From an uncultured Bacteroidota bacterium (GTDB lineage: Bacteria; Bacteroidota; Bacteroidia; Flavobacteriales; Flavobacteriaceae), in the NCBI GenBank assembly GCA_913047695.1, contig CAJWUI010000003.1:62001-126000 (forward strand): a stretch of 64,000 nt of DNA. The letters are read 5' to 3'. Each line of letters opens with the position of its first letter. The stretch's first letter is position 1. The notes beneath the pieces were generated by a model. The model saw only the letters and a list, made by a program, of their open reading frames with translations. It was not told where the DNA came from and did not search any database. This document shows positions 60,838 to 64,000 of this stretch, one piece after another. A program made the position numbers and the translations under genes.

Positions 60838-61592
60838 AGAGAATTTTTACGATTATTAATATAAGAATTGGCCTGGCGGGTTGGAAGAATAATCATATCA
60901 GCAATTGTAACTTTCTCAGGAACATTAGCCATATAAAGTATTGAGCTGGCTACTTCTTTTGCTGTAAGTGCTTCCATTCCCTGATAAACTGCTGATGCCC
61001 TTTTTTTATCGCCCTTAAATCTAACATCGGAAAATTCAGTTTCAACTAAACCAGGATGAATTGCTCCAACTCTAATACCAAGCGGATTAAGATCAATTCT
61101 TAATCCACGTGTAAAAAAGTCAACTGCTGCTTTGCTGCTGCAATAGACACTACCGTTTGGGTATACCTCTTTACCCGCAATCGAACCTAAGTTTATTATA
61201 TGGCCTTTTTTACGCTTAATCATGCTAGGAAGAATAGCTTTTGTCACATACATTAAACCTTTCACATTTCCGTCAATCATGGAATCCCAATCTTCAAGGC
61301 TAGCAGATTGCACTGGATCTAAGCCATGGGCATTTCCAGCATTATTGATTAAAAGGTCAATATCTTTCCAATTTTCCGGGAGGCTTTCAAATGATTTAAA
61401 TACTTCATTTTTGTCACGAACATCAAAATTCAATAATTTTTGTTCTCCCCCCAATTTATTGTCAAGGAGTTCCAGCCTTTCCTTTCTTCTGCCACACAAA
61501 ATTAATTTTGCCCCAGCTTTTTTAAATTCTAGAGCTGTAGCCCATCCTATACCACTTGTTGCTCCGGTGATTAAAACAATTTTATTTTTCAT
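60834..61592 (-). CDS. SDR family NAD(P)-dependent oxidoreductase
   Basis: A 252-residue classical short-chain dehydrogenase. Cofactor loop TGATSGIGWATA at residues about 7-18, LLINNAGNAHGLD near 85-97, and catalytic SIAGKEVYPNGSVYCSSKAA with the Tyr-x3-Lys pair. The YdfG-like family (3-hydroxy acid dehydrogenase) is a likely group. It ends the aldo-keto reductase operon, with a 3-base gap to that gene. Confidence 0.92.
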   Translation of the reverse strand: MKNKIVLITGATSGIGWATALEFKKAGAKLILCGRRKERLELLDNKLGGEQKLLNFDVRDKNEVFKSFESLPENWKDIDLLINNAGNAHGLDPVQSASLEDWDSMIDGNVKGLMYVTKAILPSMIKRKKGHIINLGSIAGKEVYPNGSVYCSSKAAVDFFTRGLRIDLNPLGIRVGAIHPGLVETEFSDVRFKGDKKRASAVYQGMEALTAKEVASSILYMANVPEKVTIADMIILPTRQANSYINNRKNSL

Positions 61593-61595
61593 AAT

Positions 61596-62462
61596 TCAAG
61601 GCATAGGTTTTCCCATACTAGCTTCTAAAAGTAAAAACCAGTCATTAATTTCTAATTTAATTTTTATGGCTTCAAAAGCTCTTTGTAATCTTGTTAGGGA
61701 AGTAGTTCCCACTACAGGATAGATTTTTGAAGGATGGTATAAAAGCCAGGCCAATAATATCTGATCTTCGCTGGATTCATATTTTTGGCATAAAGGCAAT
61801 AAAACTTTTTTTATTCTCTTTTTTTTAAAAGAATTGTCTTTAAAATATGTACCTAGGGGACTCCAAGCCATTGCTCCAATGCCACGAATTTTCATACGAT
61901 CTAAAGTACCGTTAAACATGGACTCTTCATGAGTTAGTGAACACTCTATCTGATTCCAAGCCAATGGCATATTTTGTTGAATTAAATCCATTTGAGATGA
62001 AGTAAAATTTGAAACACCAAACTCTTTTACTTTACCTTCTCTCTGTAGTTTTGTAATTATATCATTAATAATCTTTTCATCAATCAATGGGCTTGGCCTG
62101 TGAAGCAAAAGAAGATCAAGGTATTCTGTATTTAGATTTTTCAGGGAGTTATCAACACTAGCTTGGATGTGAGAAGTAGTATAATCATAGTGTTTAACTT
62201 GAACTGGCCGGGCTTCACATGGAATTTGTATACCACATTTAGTGATAAATTGGACATTTTCTCTAGGCAAAGAACTCTTTTTAAAAGCTTCTCCAAAACT
62301 TTTCTCTGTAGTATATCCCCCATAGATATCAGCGTGGTCAAATGTATGAATTCCGGTATCAACTGCTTGTTCAATTAACTTTTGCATTTGGGGTATTGAA
62401 AGTTTCTTACCCCAATCTCCCCAACTCATGGTTCCACAAATTATTCTTGAAAAGGGTTTCAT
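61596..62462 (-). CDS. Aldo/keto reductase family protein
   Basis: A 288-residue TIM-barrel NADPH-dependent reductase. HTFDHADIYGGYTTEKSFGEAF holds the catalytic Asp and Tyr, VQFITKCGI the Lys, and DLLLLHRPSPL the His position. FGVSNFTSSQMDLIQ and AWSPLG are later family blocks. Substrate is unknown. It is divergent from the MoxR gene. Confidence 0.92.
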   Translation of the reverse strand: MKPFSRIICGTMSWGDWGKKLSIPQMQKLIEQAVDTGIHTFDHADIYGGYTTEKSFGEAFKKSSLPRENVQFITKCGIQIPCEARPVQVKHYDYTTSHIQASVDNSLKNLNTEYLDLLLLHRPSPLIDEKIINDIITKLQREGKVKEFGVSNFTSSQMDLIQQNMPLAWNQIECSLTHEESMFNGTLDRMKIRGIGAMAWSPLGTYFKDNSFKKKRIKKVLLPLCQKYESSEDQILLAWLLYHPSKIYPVVGTTSLTRLQRAFEAIKIKLEINDWFLLLEASMGKPMP

Positions 62463-62547
62463 GAGAATATCAATTGATTAATTTTAACACCTAAATTAGC
62501 AACAATATAGATCTAAGCTTGATGATGTCTACTCAATTTTTAACCAA

Positions 62548-62578
62548 TTGTTAACAACTAAGTGGTAATTTATTTTTG
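62548..62578 (+). promoter_or_regulatory. Promoter for the MoxR-DUF58 operon
   Basis: TTG at 62548-62550 and TATTTTTG at 62571-62578 are 20 bases apart, a full -33/-7 match to the Bacteroidota consensus. It is 36 bases before the moxR ATG at 62615. One of the two most complete promoter matches in the window. Confidence 0.7.
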
Positions 62579-62614
62579 AATTTTGTTGTCCAAAAAAAAT
62601 ATTATACAAAATCT

Positions 62615-63622
62615 ATGAAAGAAACTAATGATTTAAATATTGACATAAAGTCAATTAATGAGAAAATTGAAAAAGAAAGTTCTTTTATTGATCTTCTTAC
62701 TTTAGAAATAAATAAAATAATTGTTGGCCAAAAGAGTATGGTTGAAAGTCTTTTAATTGGGCTTTTAGGAAAAGGACACATTTTACTTGAAGGAGTTCCA
62801 GGGCTCGCTAAAACTCTTGCGATAAACACTCTAAGTCAAGCGGTGAAAGGAAGTTTTAGCAGAATTCAGTTTACACCGGATTTACTTCCTGCCGATGTAA
62901 TTGGAACAATGATTTACAATATCAAAGAAAATGATTTTTCTATTAAAAAAGGTCCCATTTTTGCCAACTTTGTTCTTGCAGATGAGATAAATAGAGCCCC
63001 AGCTAAAGTTCAATCTGCTTTACTTGAAGCAATGCAAGAAAAACAGGTAACAATTGGGGATACAAGTTTCAAGCTGCAAGCTCCTTTTTTGGTTATGGCT
63101 ACTCAAAATCCCGTAGAACAGGAAGGTACCTATCCTCTTCCAGAAGCCCAAGTCGATCGATTCATGCTTAAAGCTGTAATTGACTACCCTAAGCTTAACG
63201 AGGAGCAGCTTATTATGCGAACTAATCTAAATAGTTCCACTAATAAAATAAAACCTGTAATTACTACTAAGCAAATTATATCTGCCCAAGAAACTGTTCA
63301 TGAAGTTTATATGGATGAAAAAATTGAAAATTATATTCTTAACTTAATATTTGCTACGCGCTATCCGGAAAACTATAAACTAGAATCACTAAAGCCTATG
63401 ATTAGTTTTGGCGCCTCTCCCAGAGGGAGTATAAATCTTGCGACTGCATCAAAATGTTACGCTTTTCTAAAGCATAGAGGTTATGTTATTCCTGAAGATG
63501 TAAGGGCGGTCATTTACGATGTACTCAGACACCGAATAGGACTAACCTATGAGGCGGAAGCAGAAAATATTACCTCAGAAGAAATAATAACGCAAATTAT
63601 TAATGAGGTAGAGGTTCCATAA
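62615..63622 (+). CDS. MoxR family AAA ATPase
   Basis: A 335-residue AAA+ chaperone that works with von Willebrand factor A (vWA) partner proteins. The ATG at 62615 is used; an upstream TTG at 62576 lies in the promoter region. Walker A is EGVPGLAKT (about 59-67), Walker B FVLADEINRAPAKVQSALLEAMQE, sensor MATQNPVEQEGTYPLPEAQVDRF, and SFGASPRGSINLATASK later. It precedes a DUF58 gene, as in aerotolerance (Bat) operons. Confidence 0.95.
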   Translation: MKETNDLNIDIKSINEKIEKESSFIDLLTLEINKIIVGQKSMVESLLIGLLGKGHILLEGVPGLAKTLAINTLSQAVKGSFSRIQFTPDLLPADVIGTMIYNIKENDFSIKKGPIFANFVLADEINRAPAKVQSALLEAMQEKQVTIGDTSFKLQAPFLVMATQNPVEQEGTYPLPEAQVDRFMLKAVIDYPKLNEEQLIMRTNLNSSTNKIKPVITTKQIISAQETVHEVYMDEKIENYILNLIFATRYPENYKLESLKPMISFGASPRGSINLATASKCYAFLKHRGYVIPEDVRAVIYDVLRHRIGLTYEAEAENITSEEIITQIINEVEVP

Positions 63623-63658
63623 GAAAGATTGACTTGATTTTAACTGATACAGCAGGTG

Positions 63659-64000
63659 ATGGATACAAAAGCCCTATTGAAAAAAGTTCGTAAAATTGAA
63701 ATCAAAACCCGCCGGTTAAGTGATAATATTTTTGGAGGGGAATATCAATCAACTTTTAAAGGACGTGGAATGACTTTCAGTGAAGTTAGGCAGTATCAAT
63801 ATGGAGATGATGTAAGAGCAATCGATTGGAATGTAACAGCACGTTACAATGAGCCTTTTATAAAAGTTTTTGAAGAAGAACGAGAACTAACTATGATGCT
63901 GGTTGTAGATGTTAGTGGCTCGGAATCTTTTGGTACAAAGACTCAATTTAAAAGAGAAATTCTAACTGAGATTGCTGCAACCCTTGCTTTTTCCGCACTT
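63659..64000 (+). CDS. DUF58 domain-containing protein (partial, 3' end outside window)
   Basis: The first 114 residues are visible. It starts MDTKALLKKVRKIEIKTRRLSDNIF, with the DUF58 block EYQSTFKGRGMTFSEVRQYQYGDDVRAIDWN and the MMLVVDVSGSESFG start of a vWA-like domain with the MIDAS-like DxSxS. It follows the MoxR gene by 36 bases and should act with it. The remainder lies beyond the window. Confidence 0.92.
   Translation, partial: MDTKALLKKVRKIEIKTRRLSDNIFGGEYQSTFKGRGMTFSEVRQYQYGDDVRAIDWNVTARYNEPFIKVFEEERELTMMLVVDVSGSESFGTKTQFKREILTEIAATLAFSAL

Noticed and set aside
1-64000. CRISPR arrays, transposases, phage genes, rRNA or tRNA genes
   Set aside because: No repeat-spacer pattern, mobile-element protein or RNA gene was seen on reading the window by eye.

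Overview
The window is compact, AT-rich chromosomal DNA from a member of the Bacteroidota, most likely a small-genome marine flavobacterium (class Flavobacteriia). The evidence is: Bacteroidota-type promoter boxes (TAnnTTTG) before several genes with little sign of Shine-Dalgarno use; families typical of this group (DUF4301, DUF3127, DUF2480, choice-of-anchor-B lipoproteins, a suf operon ending in a DUF59 gene); a carotenoid lycopene cyclase; and very short intergenic gaps, with several convergent gene pairs that touch or overlap. I see no insertion sequences, CRISPR arrays, rRNA or tRNA genes. No gene-free stretch exceeds 300 bases.

Layout: 1-2914 is a dTDP-rhamnose operon (rfbA, cut by the window edge, then rfbC, rfbD, rfbB), followed by a DoxX-like membrane protein. 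3376-4206 is rplU-rpmA with a terminator. 4281-5600 is ahcY, divergent from a run (5655-9194) of a phosphopantetheinyl transferase, a thiamine-binding protein, a PnuC/PnuT-type transporter, a NadR-like kinase and a DUF4301 protein. A TPP riboswitch and a TonB-dependent receptor follow (9221-11578), so this is a thiamine uptake and salvage locus. 11575-15950 holds an outer-membrane protein, a Rieske-like lipoprotein, greA, a HIT protein, an orphan histidine kinase, DUF3127 and tag. 16003-18683 is rplM-rpsI-rpsB-tsf, then polA, tadA, cspA and aspS.

24577-31150 is a tetR-tolC-adaptor-RND efflux operon. 31233-33364 pairs a prenyl synthase with a lycopene cyclase. A ZIP transporter, thiL and two lipoproteins follow. 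38075-43942 is the complete sufA-B-C-D-S-E-T iron-sulphur assembly operon, continued by DUF2480 and a glycosyltransferase.

45751-55816 is the most interesting accessory block. A minus-strand run carries two sugar isomerase/epimerase-like proteins, a sugar transporter, a Gfo/Idh/MocA oxidoreductase and a DUF1080 protein, and continues into yicC-gmk-nadD. Facing away from it are a GMC dehydrogenase with a three-cysteine iron-sulphur-like motif and a twin-arginine small subunit. A convergent azurin lipoprotein ends next to them. Together these suggest periplasmic oxidation of sugars or glycosides (3-keto-glycoside type) with electrons possibly passed to azurin; this is inference.

The remainder (55870-64000) is housekeeping: a thioesterase, an EamA transporter, an ArsC/Spx-like protein, a Cys/Met-metabolism PLP enzyme, lpxH, hflX, an SDR, an aldo-keto reductase, and the start of a MoxR-DUF58 operon cut by the window edge.
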